Shown: positions 1 to 11,715, numbered from the stretch's first letter. The stretch: DNA of 64,000 nt from Enoplolaimus lenunculus (GCA_030248215.1 JASANG010000777.1:239942-303941); one strand, 5' to 3'. The notes: generated by a model from the letters alone, not told the origin. Made by a program: numbers and translations.

Positions 1-202
1 GCATTTCGTAATTTCTGCTTCATATTGTCCATGTTTAACAGGTGTTGCATTATCTGTAGTGAATAATTCCATGATATTGATAGTGATTTATATATAACTA
101 ATTTTGAGCACAAATCGAACGTAATTTCATGTATTTCTATTGGTAACGGAAACGGACATCGATTTTTACCGGAAATGCAAACACATATCCTGTAACACCC
201 TG
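1..202. mobile_element. Partial hAT-like MITE, CCGGAA-rich family, right end
   Basis: The segment ends in CACCCTG at about 196-202, preceded by fragments such as ACGGAAACGGACATCG and TTTTTACCGG. The same order of words recurs at 13.93-14.06 kb and, inverted, in the complete element at 14387-14765, so this is one family. The left terminus is not in view or has decayed. It lies in the part of the PUDP locus where later exons would be expected; no exon was recognised in it. Confidence 0.5.
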
Positions 203-274
203 TTTAAGTCAACTTTACAAATTGAATACCTTTATAGCACCAAAGTGTTAAGTACCGCACCATTTTAGTAAGTA

Positions 275-710
275 CTGTAGCGACCCGAATAAGAATGGGT
301 AATAAGAAGTTGCCCCGTTTTGAGTCCCGAACAGTAGGAGTCCGTCCGTATCCCTAATAAGAGTCCGTAAGCGGATAGAATCCCTAAACCTTAATTAGAG
401 TCCATAAATGTCAATTATCGACAAATTGTAGTGCCTAAATGACTCCAGTACCAAATAAAGTTGAGTTTGAAACTTTAAAGCATACTTACTTCGTTTTGAA
501 AGTACATTCTTAAATAAAACCTTGCATTATCGCTCAAGGTTTTGATACAAGGCAAACGTTTAATTCAACGGATTGTTGCAAAACCGGATATATATCAGTA
601 AAGAAGGGCGTTGTTAAAAATATATAGTCCGTAACCGTGCAACACGGAGTACCCTCTGGAGAGGCCAAATAAATATCAGTTTCTCTCCCCTCTTATTCGG
701 GTCACTAGAG
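275..710 (+). mobile_element. TA-flanked MITE (Tc1/mariner-like), copy 1
   Basis: A 436-bp element with inverted ends CTGTAGCGACCCGAATAAGA and the degraded mirror TCTTATTCGGGTCACTAGAG, flanked on both sides by TA. TA duplication is the hallmark of Tc1/mariner-class insertion. The interior carries GAGTCC-rich words near the left end and CTCTGGAGAGGCCAAATAAATA near the right end, shared with the copies at 6665, 10848, 12502 and 25128. No transposase is encoded, so it is non-autonomous. Confidence 0.8.
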
Positions 711-886
711 TAGATATAATTTTCAATTTTGTGTGATATCTTCAAATTTGTTTCTCAATCTTCATTATTATTAATGTTTTAATTTCCTTCATCTGATTAT
801 ATATTAATTGTTTTACGTGATTTATTTAAAAAAATGCCTTTCATTTTTTCCCGAACTACGTATAATACTTCCAAATGCATAAATAC

Positions 887-1773
887 CTGGCATCAACTCT
901 GCAGTAGGGAACAGCCTTTCAAAGCTTTGTTCCAAGTGGCGAACGAATTCTTCAAGATCACATGGAAGCTTGTATAAATTGAGCAAATCCTGTAAATACA
1001 TATACCTATATAACAAAACTTTAATCGTCCGTTCTTTTAGCGGCTAGGTTTTATATAATTTATGTTGTTTATTTACTTATTTTTTATATATACATTTATT
1101 TGTTCAGTTGTTTATTTATTTTTGTAACAATTGCACTATTGTATAATGGTTGATGCTGTTTACCTTCTTACCTGGCAGCCTTCGCGATGCGATTTTCCCA
1201 TAATCATTTGTTTCGCTTCAAATTCGTACTTGATCCCAAATTTGTCAAGAAATAATTGTGTTGCTTCGGTGTACAGTTTTTCTGAATCTGAAATAAATTA
1301 GAAAATCAGAGGACTGAGTGGGAATGTAGCTGTATAAAAATTAAGTATTTACTTCAGTTATACTAAGTATAATACTTAAAGTCACTGACTTAAGTAAATA
1401 CTTAAATTTCCCAGCTAAACCAAATAAACGCCAAATATCAGCCATTGTCATAACAAGAAAGTTATACTTTTGCTTTATATTAAGGAGGCACCATGAGTCT
1501 GTAATTTCAGTTTAGACCAGGGTTGGTATGCTTGAAATCTGAAGTACGCTTTTAAAGCGACAAAACAGTTAAGTGGTTAGCACCTACTTAAATACTAAAG
1601 CTGTGCCTAGTAGGGTTTGAAAAACACAGCCAATATCAAGTATTTGTTAGCTTTCAATTAATCTAAACATACTTTGCATGTTACGTACCTAGCAGTAATC
1701 CGTCCAGATCAAATATAACATGAGTTACCGGACGATATTCTGCAGTGTGACTTTCGTTCAATTCTTTGCCCAT
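887..1773 (-). CDS. PUDP: Pseudouridine-5'-phosphatase-like HAD hydrolase, 5' three exons
   Basis: Exons at 1689-1773, 1172-1287 and 887-989 on the minus strand join in frame (phase 1, then 0) and give the first 101 codons of a HAD-superfamily phosphatase. The start is the ATG at 1773. The catalytic motif I appears as VTHVIFDLDGLLLDSE, with the nucleophile Asp and the DxDG pattern, followed by a cap-domain segment containing MIMGKSHREG and FPTAELMPG. These match pseudouridine-5'-phosphatase (PUDP/HDHD1), which removes phosphate from pseudouridine 5'-monophosphate in RNA breakdown. The last donor is ATGCCAG|gtattt at 886. The remaining roughly 130 residues, with HAD motifs II-IV, are not in the window, so the gene is cut by the left edge. 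Intron 1 holds a MITE. Family assignment rests on recalled sequence similarity. Confidence 0.85.
1319..1640 (+). mobile_element. ACTTAAGTA-rich MITE in PUDP intron 1
   Basis: This intronic block is full of the palindromic word ACTTAAGTA and ends with TAGGGTTTGAAAAACACAGCC. The same arrangement, including the interior AACAAGAAAGTTATACTTTTGC region and CTTTTAAAGCGACAAAA, recurs at 49013-49375 inside a spinster intron. There the ends are clear inverted repeats (GGCTGGGTTT and AAAACCCAGCC). Here the left end has decayed, so the left boundary is approximate. Confidence 0.6.
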
Positions 1774-3695
1774 ATTTGGCGGTGCGGTATATCCTAAGTT
1801 TAGCTACTTTCAACACTAAAATAGGTTCTTCCTTTAGTTACTTTTGATAAATCTCGATTAAACTTTAGTTTTGGAGTTTCCAAAGATTAAATTTCAAAGC
1901 CAGTGCCGGAGCAGGCAGGTGTGGCCCCTCCCAAATTCCAGGGTGGCTCCCCCCAAACTCGCGGGGTGGTTGCTACTGCCCTGTCCAAAGCGACGACTGA
2001 ACTGGAAACCTTAAAAATATCGGATACTAAACTCGAACAGGAGTTGAACTTAAAGATGTTTTCCAGTAAAAATGTGACCCAAACATATATACCTTCACCA
2101 ACACGATGTAACCCGTTAAAATGTCACAAAAACGGTTAAACCGACTTTCAGGCACTCGTTGGTTTTTTTTCGAGCGTCAGCTGTACACGATGAACCTCAC
2201 ATGGTTTAAGCTTAAAATATGCTTATAGCGAAAACGTAAATGTAAGGCAAAACTTCTCCTTACCCTTAAAGCCGAAAAAATGTTATATACATCAGAGCTG
2301 TTGGTGTTTTAAGACCTGGAAATTGTCAACAGCATAAAAAATTAACGGAGAAAATGGTTTCTGTGACAATAGAAATAAATATCACTTTGAGAGTTAAATT
2401 TTGTGAAATCTGACTCATGTAAATGCCGTCTGTATCTAATCTGTCAGAAGTTCGTGGGCAGAGCCACCGGACATAATCAAGATATTTGTGGATCAAATTA
2501 AAAACTCTGGTGCGATTTTACTTATTCGAGTTCGTAGCCAGAGGGTGTGATCAGAGGATGCTTTAGTTCCCCTACAAAATTTAGCCTTATCTAGAAAATT
2601 TTCAGTCTCAGCCCCGCTTTTATGTCTTGCTTGCCCAATGGACATAAAGGTTTCGTAAAAACTGTTGTATGACAAACTAATCGATGTCACCGTAGAAAGC
2701 TGTAGTATCAATTTAGAGTTTTTAGGCTTGAATTTGAAACGAAAATAGTAATCCGACTCGGAGCTGACCGTAATGCGGAAACCGCAATAATTCAGGAATG
2801 GAAAGTTTGTTATTTTTTGAATTAATTCGACAATTATATTCCATTCAGATGTTTCAATTCGATTTTTGCATACGTACATTAAACATTAATTTCATTCCGG
2901 TCTACGTCGATTTAATAATGTCAATCACTAGAAATTGACAAGATGTCCAATTACTTGGGAACATGAGTCATTTTGCCGTCGCGCTTCTCGTGATTTTAAT
3001 TGTGGCTCCTGCATTAAACATAGACGGTGAAGCTTTAAGCTTTAAATGGGTTTTGATTTATAGTCCAAAATCTACTAAGTCGACTATAAAAGTAGTGTCT
3101 CCGAAGTAGCAGCCAAAACCATTATTTGTACAGCTAATTTTGCGAGCAATTTTTAATTCCAAGCCATTTGTACTTTTTAGAATCAATCTCTACAATACGT
3201 TCATTTCTAGTTTATTTATCATAAATTCAAACCAGAAAACATAGCAGCACAATTTTAAAACTTTACATGATATATTCACCAGCACGAACATTACCCACAG
3301 GTGCCAAAAGTGTTACATTCCTTTGTTTTAAATGCAAATTCATTTTTGTTAGGTACAGACCCTCCTACGGATATTGGGTGTATTAATTATGATGGCTTAG
3401 CCATTAAAGCCTAAACCTCAATCCTAAACGTAAACTTCAGGCTAAGCCTAAACTTTGCGTATCTAAGTCCCTTTGTCTAACTCTGGGCTAGTATCTATAA
3501 AATTATTATGGGTCAAATATATTTAATGATTTACAAGTACTTTATTGCAAAAACCAACGCAGATTAATTGCTTTTCCGACAATTTGTAATCTTTTTACAC
3601 TTTCCGGGATGAATTTATTTAAACAGACATCTTAAAATTAGAAAAACTGATTTTTATTCTAAAATTTCATTGAAATTCTCATCCAAATACTCGTG
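1774..3695. other. Intergenic stretch between PUDP and small secreted gene
   Basis: Just upstream of the PUDP start lies its presumed promoter; no TATA box was recognised. Two open frames occur: a plus-strand one at 1903-2139 (listed separately) and a minus-strand one of 128 codons at 2493-2879. The latter has an AT-rich composition like its surroundings, no recognisable domain, no signal peptide and no good flanking splice sites, so I do not call it a gene. At about 3400-3475 there are degenerate copies of CCTAAA/GCCTAA words like those inside the MITEs further right. Confidence 0.4.
1903..2139 (+). CDS. Possible exon of unknown gene, divergent from PUDP
   Basis: An open frame of 78 codons begins about 130 bp from the PUDP start codon, on the opposite strand. 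It is less AT-rich than its surroundings in its first half and reads APPKFQGGSPQTRGVVATAL followed by a Lys/Glu-rich stretch that could form a helix. An acceptor-like cttaaa...aagccag precedes it, and there is no ATG at its start. I do not recognise the family. It could be an internal exon of a gene sharing a bidirectional promoter with PUDP, or a chance open frame. No convincing partner exon was found. Confidence 0.2.
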   Translation: MPEQAGVAPPKFQGGSPQTRGVVATALSKATTELETLKISDTKLEQELNLKMFSSKNVTQTYIPSPTRCNPLKCHKNG

Positions 3696-4051
3696 TCAGT
3701 TGTACTGTGTGCATTGTTCGAAATCGTCGTACGCTTTCTGAAATAGATAACATTTAAAAAACACTTAATAAATTGTTTTATCAGACGCTTTTTATTAAAT
3801 TTTGAACCAATTTAAACTAATCAAGAGCAGAATAAAATTAACCAATGAAAAGCGTTCGATAAAGCTTAAGCTTTAGTTTTCGTTTTAGGTTCAGCATTTG
3901 TTCTGGGACCAGTTCTACACATTACACTTTGATTGCACAGGCCTCATCTGTTTTGTAAATTTTGAAATCTTTTTTCGATTTGTAAATTAGAGAAGCATTT
4001 ATTTCCTTATTTTTGCCGAGATATTCTGAAATATTATACAATTTCAAACAC

Positions 4052-4087
<36 letters not shown>

Positions 4088-4422
4088 GCTGTACATAATA
4101 ATTTTCGAAGCGTAACCTTCACCTAACAGGCACTCTCGTTATTGACCCTATCGGATGCTGTGCTTCAAAAAATTATTGTGAACAGTTCACAAAAATATAT
4201 ATTTATTCTTTTGTTTACCTGGTGCAACACATTCAAATATGCAACCCGTTTACTAAATTCAATTGCACACATCGGTTTATTGACGTGTTTCCGATCGCGT
4301 TTCGCCCATTGTTTAAAATCATACGTCAGCTGCGCTTCTGCTACTGACTGCAGTCGGAACATTTGTGAAATTGCAACGCATGCAACAATAGCAATTAAAA
4401 CTCGTACCATACTTGATGTCAT
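3696..4422 (-). CDS. Small secreted protein, two exons (81 aa)
   Basis: Exon 1 at 4219-4422 runs from an ATG to a donor CACCAG|gtaaac; exon 2 at 3696-3737 follows an acceptor atttcag and ends with TGA after 14 codons. Both junctions are phase 0. The product is about 81 residues. Residues 6-30 form a hydrophobic signal peptide (VRVLIAIVACVAISQMF, then a likely cut near SVAEA/QLTY). The mature part starts LTYDFKQWAKRDRKHVNKP and continues with EFSKRVAYLNVLHQ. That pattern loosely resembles the I29 propeptide of papain-like proteases (aromatic/Trp start, E-x3-R), but the ERFNIN spacing is not exact and no protease domain follows. If real, it could be a stand-alone protease-inhibitor-like peptide. 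The plus-strand open frame over exon 1 is taken as its shadow. Confidence 0.45.
4052..4087. repeat. (AAT)n microsatellite
   Basis: About twelve tandem AAT triplets, in the intron of the small secreted gene. Confidence 0.95.
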
Positions 4423-6664
4423 TATTGTTGTTATTGCACCGGTGCTTTTGGGGGTCAGTGAAATAAAATATTTTGAAAATTCTCTGTTAAATATTTACGA
4501 AAAAATTATTGATAATCTCTTAAATTTGAAAAAATATATGTTTGAACTTTAAAGTGTTTTTCTTAAAGCAAGTTGTCACTCTCATTCTGAGTAACATACT
4601 TAGTTTTACAGTCATTTTTGTGGTTTGTGTTGTTATTGCGGGTCGGTTCCCACAGTGACACTGTTACTGATACTGAATTGATTTTAATTTAGAATGAGAT
4701 GAATAGTTAAACCAGAATTACGTATTTCAGAACAAACAATTCTGAATTGATTGAACTCGTTTAGAGTTAATCAACTCACCCGTAAATTAATTCAACTCAG
4801 AATGAGTTAATGTTTACTGTTTTTAACTCAGAAATAACCACAAATCACTAATTCGTTCTCTGTTTTGATTACTGACCTCACAGGAACTCACAGTGCATGA
4901 ATCTATCTACAGCTAACCTCAGTCTTATGTCTGACGCTAGACGGCAAATAATGATTACAAAGATTCTTTCCGCCGAAAGGTGGCGAAACCGGGGTGCACT
5001 GAAGACTAATAAGTTTAGATTACTGCTAAGGCTTAAACTTCATAATTTGGCAAACCGTTCTACTTAACAAACAGAGGCCAATCTGACAATACACCAAAAT
5101 AAAAACAGCGTTTTCACTATGATCAGAATACTATTTAAGCAGAAAATTGCATATTTAATTCAATGTGCATGCGTTATGACACAATGCCATTAAGCACGAA
5201 TATACCGCTAGTCAAATTTAGTTAGAATCACCGTTGAAGGAAATTTCAGTTCAACTGTAATCACATTTGGGTATTTTCTCAAAAAATTTAAATAAAATCC
5301 GTCGAAAATTATGCCCTTGATCGAGTTTGTGTAGAAAACATTTTTGGCAAGAATTTAATTTGGTTAATTGGAAACGGTTGGACGCAGTGTTAATTATGCA
5401 AGCTTTTGCAAGTTTTGGACGAAGGCATACAGCAAGCGAAAGGTATTACAAGTTACATAGCGATAATATATGCAGCGGGCACAAAAATAGTGTCATTTGT
5501 GCTTTTTGACATGTGTAATCGTATTAGAATAGGTATTATATTCATTCTTACTGTAACGATAAGATAATCATTGGCAATTTTCAAAGTTTGCACCATTTGG
5601 TACTAACCCTATCGTCGGTCATGTTGTGTTGAACTATTTCATTTAAGATTTATACTCAAGTTTTTGACTACAAACAAGGCACTATAAATTTTATCATATC
5701 CTGGTATTTCTTCCAATTTGCGCCAAAAATATATTTAATCAGAAACGTTGGAGTTTAAAATATAAATATTTCGTCATAAGCCCAGCATACGTTCGTCCGA
5801 TGCCCAAATGTATAGTTTGTTCGTACAAGAAACGACTTTTTGAACTTGTGAAACTTGAAAACCTTGTCTAGATTTCTTATCCTAAGGTAGCGCTAAAGGT
5901 TGACCATTGATCATAAAATTGAAGTTTATAGCGTTGTTAAATAGATTTGACAGATTTTTTACACTTAGCTTGTCAGTTAAGCGATAATAGTTGTCATACT
6001 GAAATGAAAAAAACCTGCCTGACTAAATGCAAAAAAGTGCTAATATCACTGTTAATAAATTGAATTGAAAACTTCGTTTTAATATTTTGAACTAAAGTTG
6101 AATGCTTTTTAATTTGAAAATTTCACCAAAATGTCACTTGCTTTTTATAATCAAACTTGGCATTTTGTTTCGTATATATATGAAGGAGTTTATGCAGGCG
6201 TCCCATGTGGTGTGATTTTTTCATGACAATAGTACCCAACGCTCTGCTCCTTAATTGAAATTCATTTCTATTAGGTAACAACGGTGCATCGCTGAACCAT
6301 TATTAATGATTTGGCAAAATTTGTTCTACGGAAAGTTTTTGTCATTTTTGGTGCCGGCTTCCTCGAATTCAAATTTCTCGCTGAACCGTTAAAAAGTAAA
6401 AACCCAATTCATTTTTCAGGAACCGAATAAAAACATACAAATCTTATACTTTAGCCTTGGTTTTAATTCAGAAGTCAACTCGCATTTAATTTATTAGTTT
6501 TTACGGTTTTTAAATATTTGCAAATTTAAATGTCAAAACGGAATGTCAACTGGGAAAACTGTGAACCAAAAACGGAGCTGGAAGTCAAAAACATTTGCCG
6601 CTGCAACAATTATAGCTGAAGTTGGGGCAAAAATAGCCCTGTTAAAATGATGTTGATTTTGGTA
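4423..6664. other. Intergenic, no gene recognised
   Basis: AT-rich sequence without a convincing coding frame. At about 4680-4815 the words GAATTGATT, AACTCA and TGAGTT recur in both orientations, suggesting a decayed palindromic repeat. A 60-codon open frame at 5327-5509 has no recognisable feature. Nothing else stands out. Confidence 0.5.
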
Positions 6665-7125
6665 CTGTAGTGACCCGAATAAGAGTGGGGACTGATATTT
6701 ATTTGACCTCTCCAGAGGGTACCCCTGTTGTTCGGTTACGAACTGTGATTTTATTTCTAACCCACCCTACGCCATATATATACATATATATATAAATTTA
6801 TATATATAAATTTATATATTTATTTATGTATATATCCGGTATTGCAACTATCCGGTTAATTAAACGTATATGTTGTCTTGTATCAAAAACTTGAGTGATA
6901 TAATGCAAGGTTATGCTTAGGAATGTACCTTCAAATTTTAAGCACGCGTTAAAGTTTCGAACTCAACATAATTTGGGCCTGGAGTCATTTATGGGACTCT
7001 ATTGAGGGTTTAATAGGGATAGGGACTGTATCCGCTTACGGACCCTTATTAGGGATACGGACTCATATTGATTGGGACTCAAAATGGGGACCCCCTCTTC
7101 CCCCCTCTTATTCGAGTCACTACAG
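6665..7125 (-). mobile_element. TA-flanked MITE, copy 2
   Basis: A 461-bp copy in the opposite orientation to copy 1, with near-perfect ends CTGTAGTGACCCGAATAAGA and TCTTATTCGAGTCACTACAG flanked by TA on both sides. It has a local expansion of TATATA/AAATTTATATAT at about 6775-6830 that other copies lack. Confidence 0.9.
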
Positions 7126-7382
7126 TAATTTCAGCAACAGTCTATAGAGTGTCGCCAAAAATTAATTTTTTAAGCAATATTGGCAGTAAAAAATAGCATC
7201 AAAGTTTATCTAACAAGCCCACTGATTGCAAATTAGTGTTTTCGCATCTTTAATTTCACAACGTTATTTCAATAGCCTACTTTGCCGTAAGATCACGCGT
7301 TTGGAATTAACCAAAATCGATCATCTTGTCCCTAAGCGCAAGAACCCATCTTAGGCTTACGCTTAGAAATTGTAAGACGATT

Positions 7383-8962
7383 TTATCTGTTTGCTGGTTC
7401 GTGTGATAGTGCCAGTTGTTTTGCCTTTACTCGCGCAGTTTCTACGATTGCAGCCTGGTGCTTTCTGAGAAACGACATACGTTCCTCAACACTCAATCGG
7501 TTAACAATTGCATCAAATCGAAACCTGTCCTCCACTGACATCATTTCTCGTGGAACCGGAGCTACGTAAACCGGCGGCGGTCCCGATCCTGGTTCCGGTA
7601 TTTGAGTAGAAGGCACCGGTTGTCGCCTGCCGATTCGAGGAAACCACAAGCGTCTTGAGTATGACTGGCTTTGTTGTGGCGAGTCTATATAACTGGGTTT
7701 TGAAGGCGAGTAGTCAGTTTCGGGTTTCCGTGATGATTTGTAATCGCCCCTAGAATTATAAGTTGATATGCGCTTTGGTATTATGTTTTCAATAAAACTT
7801 ATTCAGCAGCCGAAGTTATGGTAACCATGTCTCATCGAGTTCTAACCGTCTAAATTTGTCAAATTTTTCGCATTTGATCTGGCTTATCATTGAAAACAGT
7901 AGTGGATCTGCAATATATGCAGTTTGTTTGAAAATCTATTACTAACTGGCAAAAAGTGCTACACCAACAGTTGACGCGACGGCTCCTAAGTTGTATTCTC
8001 GTGGTGCTGTCGTGTTGCTACAGACTTTCAAGTCTACCCGTACCTTCGATATCGCCACTGAAACCTGCCGGACGTCAACTGTGATTCGCCGATGTTGTCA
8101 TTACTGCGTCGCCGCTTTAGACCACAGCAACAAACGCAACATCCAACGGCCGCACCAACCGCAATAATCGTGACACCAACTGCAATTCCGATTGCAACTG
8201 CGAGTTGGCGATTTTTTGCAGTTTCCGCGATTTTCGCCAATGTTACATTGCGTGACAGCACGTGGCGATTTGCAATTTTTACCAAATTTCCTTCAGAATT
8301 TGAACCGGAGTATTCGACTGAACGATATTCAATAACGCATTTGCACTCACGTTGCAGTTGCAAATTGCGAGTTTGACTTGCATTGTCAGCGCAGTTTGCA
8401 ATATAGCTGCTGTTATCATTAATATTGTTATGATTCTTATTATTATTATTATTATTATTATTGTTATTATTCACATTATTATTGTCGTTGCTGTTGTTGT
8501 TTTTGTTGACGCTGCTGCTGCTATGCGTTTGTCCAATTTCAACGCAAGTTGAATTGCAACAAATTTCAAATTGTTCACACATTGCGAAATGAACACATCG
8601 TTGAGTTAGGTTTAACTCAAGTCGGCTCGGCTGTAACGCATGGCGATAATCGCGCAAATGCACGGGAAAATTAATTCCAGTCGAAGTTTGCCTAAATGGT
8701 GATAGGGTTAATTCTAGCAGACGAGCGTTTTTTAAACCGCTTAAGTCTGTTGCTAGGCCTGTTATGTTTGCTGATCGGCGAAGCTTAGTGGTGATATTTG
8801 GTCCGTTCGAAGAAGAATATAAAGATTTTTTGCTGTTGTTGTTGTTGTTTTTGTTGCTCTTGACATTGCTGTACCTGTTGTTGTTGCTATTCGAAGAACT
8901 GTGAATTTTTTCAAACCTAAGACCGATTGTTTCACTGAGCGACTTGGAGTTCGCTTGACGTT
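7383..8962 (-). CDS. Single-pass membrane protein, Asn-rich outer part, PPxY tail (3' two exons)
   Basis: Two minus-strand exons, 8044-8962 and 7383-7749, join in frame (donor CGAAG|gtacgg, acceptor attctag, phase 2) and give about 428 codons ending in TAA. The first exon starts at an acceptor (ttttcag, 8963), so the 5' end with any signal peptide is upstream and was not found. Order along the chain: two Asn/Ser-rich tracts; a Cys-bearing stretch RCVHFAMCEQFEICCNSTC; a second long Asn run; a CKC pair; a membrane segment LAVAIGIAVGVTIIAVGAAV; a juxtamembrane CCVCCCGLKRRR; and a cytoplasmic tail with GPPPVYVAPVP, which holds a PPxY WW-domain ligand. Cys-rich outer domain, one membrane span and PPxY tail recall the Shisa/WBP1/VOPP1 adaptor superfamily, but the Cys spacing is not diagnostic. 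Function is unknown; a WW-binding membrane adaptor is an inference. Confidence 0.6.
8430..8475. repeat. (ATT)n microsatellite coding for poly-Asn
   Basis: ATT/GTT triplets on the plus strand read as AAT/AAC on the minus strand and encode the second Asn run of the membrane protein. A CTG/GTTGTT-rich run at about 8830-8890 encodes the first. Mixed AAT and AAC codons in the tracts suggest the Asn run is kept at protein level as well as being slippage-prone. Confidence 0.8.
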
Positions 8963-10060
8963 CTGAAAATAAAAATTACAAAACTTCGACAAATACCATA
9001 TCATATATATGCTGTTAATTTGGAATATCATATGATATTCACCAATATGTCTGCAAGTGTCACGTGACATTTGAACCCTTGTATGTTGCGATAACCTATG
9101 TACCCATGCTTTGTACATCAATATCTCTTGATATTCGAATTTTGTCTGTCCGCATCATATTACGGTGATAGAAATTTATATTGATGCCGAATCAACATGT
9201 GACAAAGCGTGACCCGACCAGTTGTAACGTGAACCCCGAATAACCACGTAGCTAGAATTTTTTTCGGAGTGGTGTAAACCTAATAAAAACACAGTTTGTG
9301 ACCAAGGATAGCGAGTGAAAAGCTTTGGTTAATATCTTCGGTATTGGCTTAATCGAAACCAAGTACAAGCGTCGGCATTTTGTCATCCCTCGGGGAAGGT
9401 TCGAATCATATCTCCTCTTTTACTTGTGCTACGTTACCTATTATCAGGCTGTATTTTAGCGAACACGGTCTACGCATAAAGACGTCCTGATCAAAAATAT
9501 CAGGGATTGTTTAAAACCCTAAGCTCCAAAATTAGCGCCGATACAAACCCTTCTACGACTCTGTTCGCGAGCTATTTTACAAATAGAGCCACAAACCTTC
9601 ATTTAATTGAACGCGATTTTAATATTGAAGTTGTGCAGCAACAAATTTTGTAAGCGTTTGATTTACCTGAAGAATTGCGTTCAACAGAAGTTGAAAAAAT
9701 TGCTAGCAGCATCAACAACCCTCCAAGACGGATTCTCAAGCTAATCATCAGATCAGGCTAACATCAAACAAGGCTATATTTTCCATTACCACCAACTGTT
9801 TAGGTAATTACATTCGGTGGGAAATCTTATAGTTATCACATCACGATTTAATACCACGTCACATTGAGCGAAAGATATTTGTTATTTAAAAACCTCAAGT
9901 ATGATTCTATAGTTGGAAACAAATCAAAGTGTAGCTTTAAAATTTAATTTTCAAAAACAGGAATAATGCTGTGTACGACTTGAGTCTAAAGTCGGTTTAC
10001 AGGAGTAAGGATAGGCGCGTGGAGCATGCAATCGAAGATGAAAAATGTCGGAGCCTGAGT
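8963..10060. other. Intergenic or long intron, no exon recognised
   Basis: The upstream exon of the membrane protein must lie beyond 8963 on the minus strand, with a phase-1 donor. I saw no signal-peptide exon in this stretch. Open frames here are short and without features. Confidence 0.4.
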
Positions 10061-10720
10061 GGGGCATTACCCGCGGGTAAACGCGGGTCTAGTAAAGAAT
10101 TTCAGGCGCGAGTATACCCGCGGGAAAAGATTTTTATCACACGGGTAAAAAATTTAGTTTTTACCCGCGACAAACTTTTAAGTTTTAAGGCGGAATATCT
10201 GCGCTATTGTCTGGTTTATTTCCGGTCAGGTGTTGCCCGTGATTTATTTAGCTGGGTTTGAAATTTCGTTGTTTCTTGCAAAATATCATTTGTAAAATTC
10301 TTTGAAGCAATATCGCAAAACTTCATTAAAGTGCGAGTCACCAGCAATCTGTAAAATACTGGTTTTCAGGCGTGGGTAAAAGGTGGGTCGTGGGTAGATC
10401 TTTTTGCGCCTGTATAGCAGCGGGTAAAAAATTCTTGTGTGCGTGGGTAAAGCACGGGTCAGGTAAAAATCCTTACCCACTTCCCGCTCTGGTTGGAGCC
10501 GGAGATTGACAAACGTTGCATGAGCCGAAACTGGAACAAAATTGAAACAGTGCTGTAATACTGTACTTTTGCTAATTCTAAAAATTACGCTATACTCGCC
10601 GCACCAGAGTTTCACGTTTTACCCGAACGGGTAAGAATATTTTGGCGCTGATATACCCGCGGGAAAAGAATTTAAAAGCGCTGGTAAAAAATTTGTGATT
10701 CTTTACCCGCCTAAAATTTT
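10060..10720. repeat. ACCCGCGGGTAAA-type interspersed repeat block
   Basis: A GC-rich island in AT-rich DNA made of scattered, diverged copies of ACCCGCGGGTAAA and its reverse (GGGTAAA, TTTACCCGC), spaced by 20-60 bp and in both orientations. ACCCGCGGGT is itself a perfect palindrome. A smaller patch with the same words lies at 11485-11575. The open frames at 9971-10261 (+) and 10286-10615 (-) are products of this repeat. Confidence 0.7.
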
Positions 10721-10847
10721 CATATTAGAAACTTGAAATCAGACTATGTACAAAAACTTGAATTTTCAAACTATTTTACCGAATGATTGAAAACAATATG
10801 TATATATTAAACTCCTAAAATGTGCTGTTAAATTGAAAATATTTGTA

Positions 10848-11269
10848 CTGTATTGACCCGAATAAGGGGGTAATAAGAGGGGGCCCTCATTTTGAGTCCC
10901 GATCATTAGGAGTCGGTATCCCTAATAACAGCCGTAAGCGGATAGAGTCCCTAAACCCTAATTAGAGTCCATAAAGACAATTATCACAAATTGTAGCGCA
11001 TAAATTACTCCAGGACCAAATAAAGTTGTGTTTGAAAGTTAAAGTGTATATACTTAAGTTTTGAAAATAACAATCCAAAGTATAACGTTGCATTATTGCT
11101 CAAACTTTTAAAGCAGGCAAAAAACGTTTAATTCAAAGGATATTTGCAATACTGAATGTATCAGTAACGAAGGACGGCGGAGGGCGGGTTAACAGTCTTT
11201 TACCGAATAACAAGAGGGGTACCCTCTGGAGAGGCCAAATAATATCAGTCCTCACTGGGTCACTGGCAG
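10848..11269 (+). mobile_element. TA-flanked MITE, copy 3
   Basis: Starts after TA with CTGTATTGACCCGAATAAGG and ends with the damaged mirror GGGTCACTGGCAG. The interior follows copy 1 closely, including GAGTCCCTAAACCCTAATTA. The right TA has changed to TT. Confidence 0.8.
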
Positions 11270-11599
11270 TTAAGGATTTCATAAATTTCACGCCGTTTAG
11301 CAAAGCCTGAGCCTAACTTAAGTTCTATGAGAGGCTAGGCGGAGCCGGGGACTCCCTTAAGGTGTGGTTTTAAGTTCGGCTTTAGATTTGGTTTTAGGTT
11401 TGGTTTTAGATTTGTTTTAGTTTCTAGATTGAAATATATTTAGGAGTGGAACAACCACCTACAGTCGTTAACGGTAAAACAATTTTGCTTGGGTAAGGAC
11501 GGGTAAACGGGTAAAGGAGATTTGCGTGGGTATTCCCGCGAGTAAAAAAATATAATATCCGCGGGTAAAGCGCAATTTGAGGAAAATTTTTTGTGTCTG

Positions 11600-11715
11600 T
11601 GCAGCTTTAAGAGTGAGAACCGCTTAGTGCGGGGATTTGGGGGGCGGTAGCCCCCCATCCTGCTTAGGGTCCCTTAAAATTGCGGGGGGTTCTGGCGGGC
11701 GGCAGCCCCCCTGAG
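11600..11715. repeat. G-run/C-run hairpin pair
   Basis: GGGGGGCGGTAGCCCCCC at about 11638 and GCGGGCGGCAGCCCCCC at about 11695 are two short stem-loops in direct succession. They belong to the GC-rich complex that also contains the 92-bp duplicated unit at 13 kb. Their origin is not clear. Confidence 0.6.

Noticed and set aside
2493-2879. 128-codon minus-strand frame
   Set aside because: No domain, no signal peptide, no start context or splice partner recognised; within what chance allows in 64 kb.
4142-4552. 136-codon plus-strand frame
   Set aside because: Antisense of the small secreted gene exon 1, which has a signal peptide, a donor and a matching second exon.
8352-8552. Plus-strand frame with a long poly-Ile run
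   Set aside because: Antisense reading of the Asn codons in the membrane-protein exon.
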